This document shows, piece by piece, positions 26,857-36,154 of a stretch of DNA of 52,352 bases; positions within the stretch are counted from its first letter, which is position 1; the number at the start of each line of letters is the position of its first letter. Both the position numbers and the translations under genes were made by a program. Source of the stretch: Rhodospirillaceae bacterium (GTDB lineage: Bacteria > Pseudomonadota > Alphaproteobacteria > Dongiales > Dongiaceae); assembly GCA_016794165.1 (NCBI GenBank), contig JAEUKV010000147.1, forward strand, positions 1-52,352. Direction: 5' to 3'. The notes under the pieces were generated by a model. That model was not told the DNA's origin. It saw only the letters and a program-made list of their open reading frames with translations, and searched no databases.

Positions 26857-27471
26857 GGCCTTCAGCGCGACGCGCGAGCGCAGGGCAGCGCGGATCAGCG
26901 CCGGCATCTGACCCGGCGCTGACAGGAGCGAACACAGGACCGGCCAGATTGCCGGACGCCCCTCGCTATCCAGACCAACCAGTGCCGCCGGCGGCAGATC
27001 GTCGTCGGCAAGATCGGCGACTGCCCGCAACGCCATGAAGGGCAGGCCCCGACCGTGCGCGGCGCTGGCGACGTGATGACTTTCCATGTCGACGGCGAGC
27101 GCGCCGGTCCGGCGATGCAGCGCCGCCTTGTCGGCACACGTGGCGACGGCGCTGGAGCACCCGGCGATCGTCCCGGGTATCGCCTCTGGAAGCTTCCTGC
27201 GGACACTTTGCAGCCAGTCCGCATCGCCGAGCACGGTCTGGCCGTTGGGCAGCACGACGCCGGTCGCGACGATAAGATCGCCGGGCCGGAGGCGTGGATC
27301 GAGGGCGCCGGCAATGCCAAAGCTGATCAGCCGGCGGGCACCGTCGCGTATGAGTTGCTCGGTCCTGGCCGCGGTCGCCACCGGATTACCACCCGTCGCC
27401 ACCACCCGGAAATCGAGGCCCGCCAGAAGCCGCGCCTCCGCCAGCATGCCGGTAACGACCCCGGTGCTCAT
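26827..27471 (-). CDS. hpnG: Hopanoid nucleosidase/phosphorylase HpnG
   Basis: A 214-residue member of the PNP/UDP (MTAN-like) nucleosidase family, proposed to remove adenine from adenosylhopane and yield (phospho)ribosylhopane. Family features: TGMLAEARLL at the start, SFGIAGALDPRLRPGDLIVATGV, the ALAVDMESHHVASAA segment with the Met-Glu pair that holds ribose, and FMALRAVADLADDDLP with the purine-site Asp. The start ATG at 27471 overlaps the shc stop by one base (TGATG), so it is translationally coupled to shc. The frame is open far upstream as a shadow of shc and is not used. The 3' end overlaps hpnH by 30 nt on the other strand. Confidence 0.88.
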   Translation of the reverse strand: MSTGVVTGMLAEARLLAGLDFRVVATGGNPVATAARTEQLIRDGARRLISFGIAGALDPRLRPGDLIVATGVVLPNGQTVLGDADWLQSVRRKLPEAIPGTIAGCSSAVATCADKAALHRRTGALAVDMESHHVASAAHGRGLPFMALRAVADLADDDLPPAALVGLDSEGRPAIWPVLCSLLSAPGQMPALIRAALRSRVALKALLRGRAGLL

Positions 27472-29450
27472 CACATGCCGTACAGGACGTGCTGGGCGTT
27501 GCCCTGCTTCAGGTTGCGGTAGCGCGCCATCGCCCAAACCGGGAAGAACGCCTTGTAGCCGTGATAGCGCAGATAGAAGACACGCGGGAAACCGACCGCC
27601 GTGAACTCTTCCTCGTCCCAGGTCCCATCGCTTTTCTGTGCGCGCGTGAGGTAGTCGATGCCGCGCTTGACGACGGGACTGTCGACATCGCCAGCCGCCA
27701 TCAAGCCAAGCACCGCCCAGGCGGTCTGCGAGGGCGTCGAGACCGGTCCCTCGCCGCGCGGCTTGTCGGCCCAGTAGCTGTCGCCGCTCTCGCCCCAGCC
27801 GCCATCCGCGCGCTGCTTGGAAACGAGAAAGGCCGCACCCTTGCGCATCGCCGGGTGATCCGCCGGCAGGCCGATTGCATTGAGCGCGCACAACACAGAC
27901 CACGTGCCGTAGATGTAGTTGGTGCCCCAGCGACCGAACCAGGCGCCGTCGGCTTCCTGTTCGCGCAGCAGATAGTCCACCCCGGCCTTCACCTTGGGAT
28001 GGTCGATCTTGTAGCCAAGTTGCGCCAGCATCGAAATGCAGCGCGCCGAGACATCGGCCGTGGGCGGGTCGAGGAGCGCGCCGTGATCGGCGAACGGGAT
28101 ATGGTTGAGGTACTGGTAGTCGTTGTCGGCGTCGAACGCCCCCCAGCCGCCATTCCGGCTCTGCAGGCCGAAAATCCATTCCACCGCGCGGTCGATCGAT
28201 TCCTTGTAGCGGGCGTGATCGAGGCGATCCATCGCCATCACCACCACCGCGGTATCGTCGACGTCGGGATAGTGATCGTTGTTGTACTGGAAGGCCCACC
28301 CCCCCGGCCGGACGCCGGGACAGTTGACCGCCCAATCGCCCGCGACATCGAGAATCTGCCGGTCCCTCAGCCAATCCGCAGCCGCCGTGATCCGAGCCGG
28401 GTCGGCGCCTGCCTCGAGCAGCGCATGGGCTGCCAGCCCGGTATCCCAGACCGGCGACAGGCAGGGCTGGCAATAGGCCGCGTCATCCTTGATTACCATC
28501 AGCTTTTCGAGCGAGGCGCGCGCGATGGCGTAGTCCGGATGATCCTTCGGGTAACCCAGGGTATCGAACATCATCACGGAGTTGGCCATGGCCGGATAAA
28601 TGGCGCCGAGGCCGTCCTCGCCATTGAGGCGTTCGGTGATCCAGACCACGGCCTTGTCGATCGCCTTTTGCCGCTGGCCGCTTGGGAACAGCCAGTCGGT
28701 GCGCTGCAACAGTCGGTCGAGCCAGCGGAAGAAGATCGCCCACGGCCCCTTGCGATCCATGTTGTACCAGTTCGTCACCTGCTCCGGTGGCACGACGAAG
28801 AGCTCGCGGACATCGATCCGCTTCGGATTGCGCGCCACAGGTTTCTTTGCCATCAGCACCAGCAGCGGCACGATCACCGTACGCGACCAGTAGCTGACCT
28901 TGTCCAGATGGAATGGAAACCAGCGCGGCAGATGCATGATCTCGACCGGCATCACCGGGACGCCGCGCCAGGGAATCTGGCCAAAGAGAGCAAGCTGGAT
29001 GAGGGTGAAGACGTTGCTGCGCACGGCCCCGCCATAGGCGAGGATTGCCGCGCGGGCGCGCGTCATGTGCGGGCTGTCGATATCTTCGCCGCAGCACTTG
29101 AGGGCATAATAAGCCTTCACCGAAGCGGAGATGTTGAAGGCGCCACCGTGATAGAGCGGCCAGCCGCCATGGGCACCCTGGATGGATCTGAGATAACGGA
29201 CGATCTTGGCTTCGACCGCCGGGTCCACCTCGTCGAGGAAATGCCGCAGCAGAATGTATTCCGCCGGAATGGTGGCGTCGGCCTCAAGCTCGAACGCCCA
29301 ATGCCCGTCCGTGCGCTGGTCGCGCAGCAGCGCACCCGTGGCCCGGCCAATGCCGAGGTCCAGCTCTGGCCCGAACGGCTCATGCGTCAAGCCCACGGTC
29401 GTGTCGGTCACGGCCGCGCCCGGTTGGGCAGCGAGGAGTCGACTGCTCAT
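27471..29450 (-). CDS. shc: Squalene-hopene cyclase
   Basis: A class II triterpene cyclase of about 659 residues that turns squalene into hopene and diplopterol at the membrane. The catalytic motif DVDDTAVVV (DxDDTA) lies in the middle, and several QW repeats are visible, for example LRDQRTDGHWAFELE, IQGAHGGWPLYHGG, LQSRNGGWGAFDADN, EQEADGAWFGRWG and KQRADGGWGES. The start at ATG 29450 (MSSRLL) is preferred; a GTG at 29465 would add five residues. It heads the shc-hpnG unit and is divergent from the histidine kinase. Genes for squalene formation (hpnC, hpnD, hpnE or sqs) are absent from this window. It could also accept other polyprenes, as bacterial SHCs do. Confidence 0.95.
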   Translation of the reverse strand: MSSRLLAAQPGAAVTDTTVGLTHEPFGPELDLGIGRATGALLRDQRTDGHWAFELEADATIPAEYILLRHFLDEVDPAVEAKIVRYLRSIQGAHGGWPLYHGGAFNISASVKAYYALKCCGEDIDSPHMTRARAAILAYGGAVRSNVFTLIQLALFGQIPWRGVPVMPVEIMHLPRWFPFHLDKVSYWSRTVIVPLLVLMAKKPVARNPKRIDVRELFVVPPEQVTNWYNMDRKGPWAIFFRWLDRLLQRTDWLFPSGQRQKAIDKAVVWITERLNGEDGLGAIYPAMANSVMMFDTLGYPKDHPDYAIARASLEKLMVIKDDAAYCQPCLSPVWDTGLAAHALLEAGADPARITAAADWLRDRQILDVAGDWAVNCPGVRPGGWAFQYNNDHYPDVDDTAVVVMAMDRLDHARYKESIDRAVEWIFGLQSRNGGWGAFDADNDYQYLNHIPFADHGALLDPPTADVSARCISMLAQLGYKIDHPKVKAGVDYLLREQEADGAWFGRWGTNYIYGTWSVLCALNAIGLPADHPAMRKGAAFLVSKQRADGGWGESGDSYWADKPRGEGPVSTPSQTAWAVLGLMAAGDVDSPVVKRGIDYLTRAQKSDGTWDEEEFTAVGFPRVFYLRYHGYKAFFPVWAMARYRNLKQGNAQHVLYGM

Positions 29451-29629
29451 TCTATTTATAGTCACTCTAAGTTGTCACGATTCCTGGCGGGAGAATGCGC
29501 GGGTTTCCCATTTTTTTCAAGCCGTTAAGCTGGTTTTGCAGCTTTCCCTAGGTTGACCCGATCTACTTTAATATCAATGGTTTATTAAGACACATGCAGG
29601 AGAGTGATGGCTGCTTTGTCGAGGGGGAC

Positions 29630-31741
29630 ATGCGCGCAAAACTCAAACGCTGGCTAGGCGGTCGACTCTCGCGCCAGTTCATGATGGCGCTGACCGTCAG
29701 TGTCATCCTGGTGGGTGCGCCGGCCGGGCTGCTGCTGTTCCACTTCAGCGAGCGTTGGGCAATCGAGGACGCCAGCCGCATCACGCGGTTCATGCAGGAC
29801 GCCAAGGTCCAGCAGATCGAATCCGACCTCCAGGACGCCGAGCGCAGCCTGGGACGGCTGGAGCGCTTCATCCAGGCGGAAATGCTGACCCCTGCCGGCG
29901 CCACCGACGATTCCACCTTTGCCGCCCGGTTCGTGACCTATCCCGATGGTGCCTACCGTTCGGATCCCAAGCGGTTCGACGGCCGCACCCATGCCGGCGC
30001 CTATATCGAGCCCGGCGCGGCCAGTTCCCCGTTCCGGCGCGCCCTGCATGCCCGGATCACGCGGCTATTGGATGTCTATGGCGCCGCGCGCCCGCCGCAT
30101 TTCGATTCGCTGTGGCTGCTAACGCGCTGGCAGTCCGCCATCATGCTGATGCCGCGCGTCCCCGCCTTCATCTACAACGCCAATGCGCAATTCGACATAT
30201 CGGCTTCGCCCTCGATACGCGGCGCGGACCCGGCGCGCAATCCCACCCGCGCCCTGTTCTGGACCCGGCCGGTCTTCGACCCAATCTCTCGCTCCTGGAT
30301 GATCAGCGCCGTGAAGCCGCTCGACCTGGAAGGTACCTGGGTCGGCTCCATTGGCCACGATTTCCTGTTGGCGGGGCTGTTCGAGCGCATCAGCGAGGAT
30401 TCCAGCTTCGACCAGGCTCAGAACTTCCTGATCGATGCGCATGGCGAATACATGCTGGCCGGCGCCTGGCAGCACCGCATCGAGAGCGCCGACTTCTCGG
30501 CTGCCGACAAACGGGATATCGATCTGGCCCTGGCGTCGGTGCGCGCCGATCTGGCCCGCGCCGGGACCGATCGCGTTGTGACCACGTCCTTTCTCGACAC
30601 ACCCCATATCGCCGCCGTAAGCACGATCAACGGCCCCAATTGGCAGTTGCTGCATCTGGTGCCGATCAAAAGCGTCGAAGGCCGCTTGTCGCAGGCCTTC
30701 CTCGGCTCGGCGGTCGTCACGCTGCTCGCCTTCATGCTGGTGGCGCTCGCCATTCACGCTCTGCTGCAGCAGCGTGTGATCACCCCGCTGCATGCGCTCG
30801 CCGGCTCTGTCCAGCGTTTCGAAAGCGGCGAACTCGACAGCCGCGCGGAAGTCCGCACACGCGACGAGATCGGGCGTCTCGCCACCGCCTTCAACTCGAT
30901 GGTCGCCCGGATCAGCCTGTCGCAACGCAAGCTGGAGGCCACCCAGGTCGAACTGCAGAACCGCAACATCGAGCTGCAGCGCGCCAATCGCGTCAAATCC
31001 AATTTCCTCGCCAATATGAGCCATGAGTTGCGTACGCCGCTCAATGCCATCCTTGGTTTTTCCGAGGTGCTGGATCTCGAACTCTATGGCCCGGTCGGCG
31101 ACAGGCGCTACCTGGAATATGTCGGCCACATTCATCGCAGCGGCCAGCACCTGCTGGAGCTCATCAACGACGTCCTCGACCTCTCGAAGATCGAGGCGGA
31201 GAAGATGGACCTGCAGTTCTCGCTGCAGGACATTCGGCCGCTGATCGAGGATTGCCTGACCATGGTACGGCCAAGCGCGGACGAACATCAGCTGACGTTG
31301 CTGGCACCGTCACCCGGGCCGGCGGTTCTGCTCAACTGCGACCGGCGTGCCTTCAATCAGATGCTGATCAACCTGCTCAGCAATGCCGTACGGCACACAC
31401 CGGCCGGCGGGACCGTGGCCGTGCTGATCGAATCCCGGCCGGACGGTGCCCTGGTCGTTGGAGTGCAGGATGAGGGTTCTGGGATTCCCGACAAGCTGTT
31501 GCCGCATCTTTTCTCGCCCTTCGGCGTGCGCAGCGCCCATATCTCCGGCGCGAGCGGCCGCGGCGGCACCGGACTCGGCCTCTCCATCACACAAGGTCTC
31601 ATTCGCCTGCATGGCGGCGAAATCCTGGTGGAAACCGCGATCGGCGTCGGCACGACGATGCGCCTGGCCTTTCCCGCCACCCGGCGGCCAAGCGCCATCG
31701 AAGCACCGCCGGCGCTGGATCTGGCGCTGCAGGCCAAATAG
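29630..31741 (+). CDS. Membrane sensor histidine kinase with Cache-like sensor
   Basis: About 703 residues. TM1 (FMMALTVSVILVGAPAGLLLF) is followed by a periplasmic sensor of about 310 residues that looks like a double Cache domain (FVTYPDGAYR, ARNPTRALFWTRPVFD, GTWVGSIGHDFLL). TM2 (FLGSAVVTLLAFMLVALAI), a HAMP domain (ITPLHALAGSVQRFESGEL) and a short coiled coil come next. The HisKA helix has LANMSHELRTPLNAI (phospho-His near residue 465) and the ATPase has NLLSNAVRHT, DEGSGIP and GGTGLGLSI. The kinase core, with ELYGPVGDRRYLEY and INDVLDLSKIEAEKM, resembles alphaproteobacterial PleC/PdhS-type kinases. No receiver domain or response-regulator gene adjoins, so it is an orphan. The ATG at 29594 in frame is an alternative start. 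Ligand unknown; Cache sensors often bind small carboxylates or amino acids. Confidence 0.88.
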   Translation: MRAKLKRWLGGRLSRQFMMALTVSVILVGAPAGLLLFHFSERWAIEDASRITRFMQDAKVQQIESDLQDAERSLGRLERFIQAEMLTPAGATDDSTFAARFVTYPDGAYRSDPKRFDGRTHAGAYIEPGAASSPFRRALHARITRLLDVYGAARPPHFDSLWLLTRWQSAIMLMPRVPAFIYNANAQFDISASPSIRGADPARNPTRALFWTRPVFDPISRSWMISAVKPLDLEGTWVGSIGHDFLLAGLFERISEDSSFDQAQNFLIDAHGEYMLAGAWQHRIESADFSAADKRDIDLALASVRADLARAGTDRVVTTSFLDTPHIAAVSTINGPNWQLLHLVPIKSVEGRLSQAFLGSAVVTLLAFMLVALAIHALLQQRVITPLHALAGSVQRFESGELDSRAEVRTRDEIGRLATAFNSMVARISLSQRKLEATQVELQNRNIELQRANRVKSNFLANMSHELRTPLNAILGFSEVLDLELYGPVGDRRYLEYVGHIHRSGQHLLELINDVLDLSKIEAEKMDLQFSLQDIRPLIEDCLTMVRPSADEHQLTLLAPSPGPAVLLNCDRRAFNQMLINLLSNAVRHTPAGGTVAVLIESRPDGALVVGVQDEGSGIPDKLLPHLFSPFGVRSAHISGASGRGGTGLGLSITQGLIRLHGGEILVETAIGVGTTMRLAFPATRRPSAIEAPPALDLALQAK

Positions 31742-31754
31742 CAGCCCGCATTCG

Positions 31755-32519
31755 TCAGGCCGGCGGCAGCGCCCGCACCGACATCACCAGCAGGATGACA
31801 GCGTTGAACCCCGCCACAAAGGGCATCGCCCGACGTGCGAGCGGCCGCCACCGCGTCGCCGCAACTCCGCCAAGGTAACCAACCGTCAAGAGGGCCGGAA
31901 CGGTGCCCAGCACGAATCCGAACATGCCAAAGGCCGCCGCCAGCGGATCCGCGGTCGCCGCCGCCGCGGCCAGGGCGCCATAGAGCAGCCCACAGGGCAG
32001 AAATCCCAATAGCAGGCCAAGCACGTAGCCGCGCCACCCGAAGGGTGTTCGCAACAGGGACCGCGTGACTTCGGCGATCCGGTAATCCGGCAGGCGAGCG
32101 GCACCGGCGACGCCCCATTCCATGCCGCGCATGGCCTGCCAGGCGAAGAGGAGCGCTGCTACTGCCAGCAGCACGGGGGCAAGATAGGGCCAGCCGGTGG
32201 ACTGCGCGACCAGCCCGAAGGGCGTCGCCAACAAGGCACCCAGCAGGACATAGGTGGTAGCGCGGCCCAATTGATAGGGCGTCGCGAGGGCGGCATCGAG
32301 ACGGCGCAGCTCATGGCGGATCGCGCCGTCGCCGAGGCGCAGCGCGCTCATCCGTTCAGCCGTCTGCGCCAAAACAAAGGGGCCGCACATGCCGACGCAG
32401 TGACTGGCAGACCCCACGAGACCAGCCAGAAACAGGGCCAGGAAGATGGGGCCGTTTGCCACGGCAAGCGTCTGGCAATGCACCGCAAAGGCAGCGAAAT
32501 TCGCAAGACCGTCAGTCAT
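31755..32519 (-). CDS. TauE/SafE (UreH/DsbD-like) membrane protein of cbb3 locus
   Basis: A 254-residue inner-membrane protein with about six helices. The first helix carries GSASHCVGMCGPF, a Cys/His-containing motif typical of the group annotated sulfite exporter TauE/SafE or UreH-like. That group is frequently found beside ccoGHIS and copper genes. A second half-repeat contains LGFLPCGLLYGAL. The motifs suggest metal or thiol handling across the membrane, perhaps in copper or cytochrome assembly for the oxidase, but the function is not established. It is divergent from the DUF2189 gene, with the FNR-type palindrome at 32591-32608 between them, and tail to tail with the histidine kinase 13 bp away. 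Confidence 0.8.
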   Translation of the reverse strand: MTDGLANFAAFAVHCQTLAVANGPIFLALFLAGLVGSASHCVGMCGPFVLAQTAERMSALRLGDGAIRHELRRLDAALATPYQLGRATTYVLLGALLATPFGLVAQSTGWPYLAPVLLAVAALLFAWQAMRGMEWGVAGAARLPDYRIAEVTRSLLRTPFGWRGYVLGLLLGFLPCGLLYGALAAAAATADPLAAAFGMFGFVLGTVPALLTVGYLGGVAATRWRPLARRAMPFVAGFNAVILLVMSVRALPPA

Positions 32520-32590
32520 TTAGGCGCCGTTCCCAAGCATCGCGAGAGGGTGAACATTGCGCCCATCTCGGCCGGGATGGCAAGGGCTGG

Positions 32591-32608
32591 CATTGATCTA
32601 GATCAATG
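32591..32608. promoter_or_regulatory. FNR/FixK-type palindrome
   Basis: CATTGATCTAGATCAATG is a perfect 18-bp palindrome that contains the consensus TTGAT-N4-ATCAA of FNR, Anr, FnrL and FixK. It lies 72 bp upstream of the divergent TauE-like start and 85 bp upstream of the DUF2189 start. It is positioned to activate the cbb3 region when oxygen falls, and could serve both directions. Confidence 0.9.
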
Positions 32609-32692
32609 TCATGAATCAGGCCCTGTCTTAGCTTTTCGACGCGGATTCGCTTGGCACTGCGCCGGGCTGTCCAGAGCCATGGGAGACCGGGG

Positions 32693-33496
32693 ATGGCCCA
32701 GACGAAGCCAGCTGAATTTGAACTTGGCGGCGACATGCGCGGAATCGTGCTGCCGATCAACCGGATTGAGGTCGATGCGACCTGGGTCTGGCTGCGCAAG
32801 GGATGGCAGGATTTCCAGCGCGCCAAGGCTGTTGACCTCTGTTTCGGCCTGGCCATTGCCGCCGTGTCGTTCCTGATCATCTACATGGCCTGGCAGGCCA
32901 ATATGTTCGCCTATGTCTGGCCGCTGGCGGCGGGATTCATGTTCCTCGCCCCGCTGCTGGGCATCTGCTTCTACGAGGGCAGCCGGCGGCTGGAGCAAAA
33001 TCAGCCGATCAACCTCGTCGACATAGCCCTGGCCTGGCGCCAGCGGCCGGGGCAGATTTTCGCGCTGGGCGCCATCATGATGCTGTTCCAGGTCGCGTGG
33101 ATCTACATTGCGATCCTGCTCTATGCGATCTTCTTCGGCGGGCAGCCGATATCCTGGAGCGGGTTCGTCCTGGATACCCTGCTGTCAGTCGAGAATCTGC
33201 CCTTCTGGATTGTCGGGATCTCGATCGGCGCCGTCTTCGCGGCCCTCTCCTTTGCCATTTCCGTGGTCTCGTTTCCGCTGTTGCTCGACCGCAATGTCAG
33301 TGTGCCTCAGGCAATTGCCACGTCGCTCGCAGCGAGCATTGTCAACTGGCGGGTTCTGATCGGCTGGGGTGCGCTCATTGTTCTGTTCAGCGCCGCCGGT
33401 ATCGTCACCGGCTGTATTGGCCTCATCGTCACCATGCCGTTGCTTGGCCATGCCTCGTGGCATGCCTACCGCGACCTCGTGGCCCCGCCACGCTAG
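32693..33496 (+). CDS. DUF2189 membrane protein
   Basis: About 267 residues with six predicted membrane helices (for example [59 protein letters not shown]). The pattern [20 protein letters not shown] followed by paired helices is that of DUF2189, a family of unknown function often next to cytochrome oxidase genes in alphaproteobacteria. The start MAQTKPAEF at 32693 has GGGAG a few nt upstream. It is the first gene downstream of the FNR-type palindrome, and 59 bp separate it from the small membrane gene before ccoN. It is therefore probably the leader gene of the cco operon. An assembly or membrane-organising role is a guess from position. Confidence 0.82.
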   Translation: MAQTKPAEFELGGDMRGIVLPINRIEVDATWVWLRKGWQDFQRAKAVDLCFGLAIAAVSFLIIYMAWQANMFAYVWPLAAGFMFLAPLLGICFYEGSRRLEQNQPINLVDIALAWRQRPGQIFALGAIMMLFQVAWIYIAILLYAIFFGGQPISWSGFVLDTLLSVENLPFWIVGISIGAVFAALSFAISVVSFPLLLDRNVSVPQAIATSLAASIVNWRVLIGWGALIVLFSAAGIVTGCIGLIVTMPLLGHASWHAYRDLVAPPR

Positions 33497-33555
33497 ACTC
33501 ACTCAATTGATCAGGCGCCACGGCGCCACAATTCACTTCCCGCTGGAGGATGACG

Positions 33556-33744
33556 ATGTACGGGCTTGGAAACTGGATCGCAACCATCTTGCTGGCAGTC
33601 GTCGGCCTGTTGGGGCTGATCATCAGCTCCCGCGCCGCCGATGGTGCCATGGCCCTGTTCGGCGGCGGCCTGATGCTGTTCGCCATCCTGATGGTCTTCC
33701 GACTGATCGCCAATGCCTATTCACACGAGGAGAAGCTGTCATGA
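33556..33744 (+). CDS. Small two-helix membrane protein upstream of ccoN
   Basis: A 62-residue protein, [20 protein letters not shown] onwards, with two hydrophobic helices joined by a short polar loop (SSRAADG) and a charged C-terminus (YSHEEKLS). The start at 33556 has GGAGG 6 nt upstream; an ATG at 33550 abuts that site and is less likely. The stop overlaps the ccoN ATG by 4 nt (ATGA), so translation is coupled to the catalytic subunit. I do not recognise the family. It is not CcoQ, CcoS or CcoH, which all follow later. Coupling and membrane topology suggest an extra small subunit or assembly factor of the cbb3 oxidase. Confidence 0.75.
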   Translation: MYGLGNWIATILLAVVGLLGLIISSRAADGAMALFGGGLMLFAILMVFRLIANAYSHEEKLS

Positions 33745-35216
33745 GCAGCGCCGTTTCCGCTGCGGGCGCCCGACCGATGGAACCCTATAACGAGCGAATC
33801 GTTCGCTTGTTCGTTCTCGCCACCACCTTTTGGGGGGTGGTTGCCTTCCTGGTCGGCGTCGTCATCGCGCTGCAGCTGGCTTTCCCGATTTTCAACCTGG
33901 GCCTGGAATGGACTACTTTCGGGCGCCTGCGCCCGGTCCACACCTCGGCAGCCATCTTTGCCTTCGGCGGCAACGCGTTGCTCGGCACGTCGCTTTATGT
34001 CGTGCAGCGGACCTGCCGCGCGAGGCTGTGGGGCGGCGATGCGATGGCCGAATTCCTGTTCTGGGGCTATCAGCTGTTCATCGTGCTGGCGGCATCCGGC
34101 TATGTCCTCGGTATCACTGCGGGCCGCGAATACGCCGAGCCGGAATGGTATGTCGATCTGTGGCTGACCCTGGTTTGGGTCGTCTACCTGCTGATCTTCC
34201 TGGGAACGCTGATGAAGCGCAGGGAGCCGCATATCTACGTCGCCAACTGGTTCTACCTCGCATTCATCGTGACCGTGGCGATCCTGCATATCGGCAATAA
34301 CCTTGCCGTGCCGGTCTCCCTGTTCGGGGCCAAGAGTTACTCGGTCTTCTCGGGCGTTCAGGATGCCATGCTGCAATGGTGGTACGGCCACAACGCGGTC
34401 GGTTTCTTCCTCACCGCCGGGTTCCTCGGCATCATGTACTATTTCGTGCCGAAGCAGGCCAACCGCCCGGTCTATTCCTACCGACTCTCGATCGTGCAGT
34501 TCTGGTCGCTGATCTTCCTCTATATCTGGGCCGGACCGCACCACCTCCACTACACCGCGCTTCCGGACTGGACGCAGACCCTCGGCATGACCTTTTCGAT
34601 CATGCTGTGGATGCCCTCCTGGGGCGGCATGATCAACGGCGTCATGACATTGTCGGGAGCCTGGGACAAGTTGCGGACCGACCCGGTCCTCCGGCTTCTC
34701 GTCACCTCAGTCGGCTTTTACGGCATGTCGACCTTCGAGGGTCCGGTCATGTCGATCAAGGCGGTGAACTCGCTCAGTCATTATACCGACTGGACCATCG
34801 GCCATGTTCATTCCGGTGCCCTCGGCTGGGTCGCCTTCGTCAGCTTCGGCGCCCTTTACTACCTGGTACCGGTGCTGTGGCAGCGTCAGCGCCTCTATTC
34901 GCTGCGCTTGGTGGAATGGCACTTCTGGACGGCCACCTTCGGCATCGTCCTCTATATCACCGCGATGTGGATCAGCGGCATCATGCAGGGGTTGATGTGG
35001 CGTGCCTATGACAACCTCGGCTTCCTGCAGTTCAGCTTTGCCGAGACGGTCGCCGCCATGCATCCCTACTACGTCATCCGACTGGTGGGCGGCGTGCTGT
35101 TCCTGATCGGCTCGCTGATCATGGTCTACAATCTGTGGCGCACGATCCGAGGCGATGTCCGTCAGGAAACAGCCATCGGCGGCGCTGCGCCTGCCATCGC
35201 CACCGCGCGGGCGTAA
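33741..35216 (+). CDS. ccoN: Cytochrome cbb3 oxidase subunit I
   Basis: The 491-residue catalytic subunit with about 12 helices, which reduces oxygen at a heme b3-CuB centre and pumps protons. The expected His ligands appear in [17 protein letters not shown] (low-spin heme), [19 protein letters not shown] (CuB pair) and [11 protein letters not shown]. The frame is open upstream, but ATG 33741 is fixed by the overlap with the small membrane gene and by the family N-terminus ([13 protein letters not shown]). It is followed 12 bp later by ccoO. High oxygen affinity and FNR control fit microaerobic respiration. Length and motifs are normal for the family. Confidence 0.96.
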   Translation: MSSAVSAAGARPMEPYNERIVRLFVLATTFWGVVAFLVGVVIALQLAFPIFNLGLEWTTFGRLRPVHTSAAIFAFGGNALLGTSLYVVQRTCRARLWGGDAMAEFLFWGYQLFIVLAASGYVLGITAGREYAEPEWYVDLWLTLVWVVYLLIFLGTLMKRREPHIYVANWFYLAFIVTVAILHIGNNLAVPVSLFGAKSYSVFSGVQDAMLQWWYGHNAVGFFLTAGFLGIMYYFVPKQANRPVYSYRLSIVQFWSLIFLYIWAGPHHLHYTALPDWTQTLGMTFSIMLWMPSWGGMINGVMTLSGAWDKLRTDPVLRLLVTSVGFYGMSTFEGPVMSIKAVNSLSHYTDWTIGHVHSGALGWVAFVSFGALYYLVPVLWQRQRLYSLRLVEWHFWTATFGIVLYITAMWISGIMQGLMWRAYDNLGFLQFSFAETVAAMHPYYVIRLVGGVLFLIGSLIMVYNLWRTIRGDVRQETAIGGAAPAIATARA

Positions 35217-35228
35217 GGAGCAAGGTTC

Positions 35229-35972
35229 ATGATCAAACACGAAGTCTTCGAGAAGAACTCGCTGGTCCTCCTGGCCGGCATCATTGTCACCGTCGCGATC
35301 GGCGGATTGGTCGAGATTGTGCCGTTGTTTACCATCGGCGAGACGATCGAGAAGGTGGAGGGCGTGCGGCCCTACTCCCCGCTCGAACTGCAGGGGCGCA
35401 ACATCTATATCCGCGAAGGCTGCTATCTGTGCCACAGCCAGCAGGTTCGTTCCTTCCGCGACGAGATCGAGCGCTACGGCCCCTACAGCCTGGCGGCGGA
35501 GGGAATCTACGATCATCCCTTCCAGTGGGGCTCAAAGCGCACCGGCCCAGATCTGGCGCGTGTCGGCGGCAAGTATTCGAATGACTGGCATGTCGCTCAC
35601 CTGCTCGATCCGCGGGCGGTGGTGCCGGAATCGGTCATGCCGACCTATCCGCATCTCGCGCGCAAGGAACTCAAGGCTGCCGACATTGCCGAGCATCTAA
35701 AGACACTCACCATCGTCGGCGTACCCTACAGCGACGAGATGATCGAGAACGCGCGCGCCGACCTGGTCGCACAGGCAACGCTTGATGGCGACACGGAGGA
35801 CCTGCTGCGCCGTTATCCGAAGGCGGCGACCGGCGACTTCGATGGCGATTCGACGCGACTTACCGAGATGGATGCATTGGTCGCCTATCTGCAGGTCCTG
35901 GGTCGGATGGTCGATTTCACCACCTATCGCCCTGAATATGCGCAGCCGGGCAGTGCGGGAGGCAGCGAATGA
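35229..35972 (+). CDS. ccoO: Cytochrome cbb3 oxidase subunit II (monoheme c)
   Basis: A 247-residue membrane-anchored cytochrome c. One N-terminal helix ([19 protein letters not shown]) precedes the periplasmic domain with the single heme site CYLCH (about residues 66-70) and a distal Met ligand in SVMPTYPHL. It passes electrons from CcoP to Cco[22 protein letters not shown] is the conserved stretch of the family. TAAGGAG lies about 8 nt before the ATG. The stop overlaps the ccoQ start by 4 nt. Confidence 0.96.
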   Translation: MIKHEVFEKNSLVLLAGIIVTVAIGGLVEIVPLFTIGETIEKVEGVRPYSPLELQGRNIYIREGCYLCHSQQVRSFRDEIERYGPYSLAAEGIYDHPFQWGSKRTGPDLARVGGKYSNDWHVAHLLDPRAVVPESVMPTYPHLARKELKAADIAEHLKTLTIVGVPYSDEMIENARADLVAQATLDGDTEDLLRRYPKAATGDFDGDSTRLTEMDALVAYLQVLGRMVDFTTYRPEYAQPGSAGGSE

Positions 35973-36154
35973 GCGACGGATTCAGCCTCGCCGAGTTGGC
36001 GCATCTGGCGCGCCAGATCTGGCCGCTTTGGTTGATGCTGATTTTCCTCGGCATCGCCTTCTACGCTTTTCGCCCAAAAAACCGGCGTCACTTCGAAGAG
36101 TGCGCCAATATCCCCTTCACCACCGATGGCGAGGAGTCACGCCGCCATGACTGA
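35969..36154 (+). CDS. ccoQ: Cytochrome cbb3 oxidase subunit CcoQ
   Basis: A 61-residue protein with one membrane helix ([18 protein letters not shown]) and a short polar tail containing [12 protein letters not shown], the usual CcoQ/FixQ pattern. It stabilises CcoP binding in the complex. It overlaps ccoO by 4 nt at its start and ccoP by 8 nt at its end, all in tight translational coupling. Confidence 0.93.
   Translation: MSDGFSLAELAHLARQIWPLWLMLIFLGIAFYAFRPKNRRHFEECANIPFTTDGEESRRHD

Noticed and set aside
27489-29528. 679-codon plus-strand open frame
   Set aside because: Lies opposite squalene-hopene cyclase, whose QW and DVDDTA motifs prove the minus-strand reading.
33500-33520. TTGAT in front of the small cco gene as a second FNR box
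   Set aside because: Only one half-site (TTGAT at 33507-33511) is present; the other half is GC-rich and does not match ATCAA.
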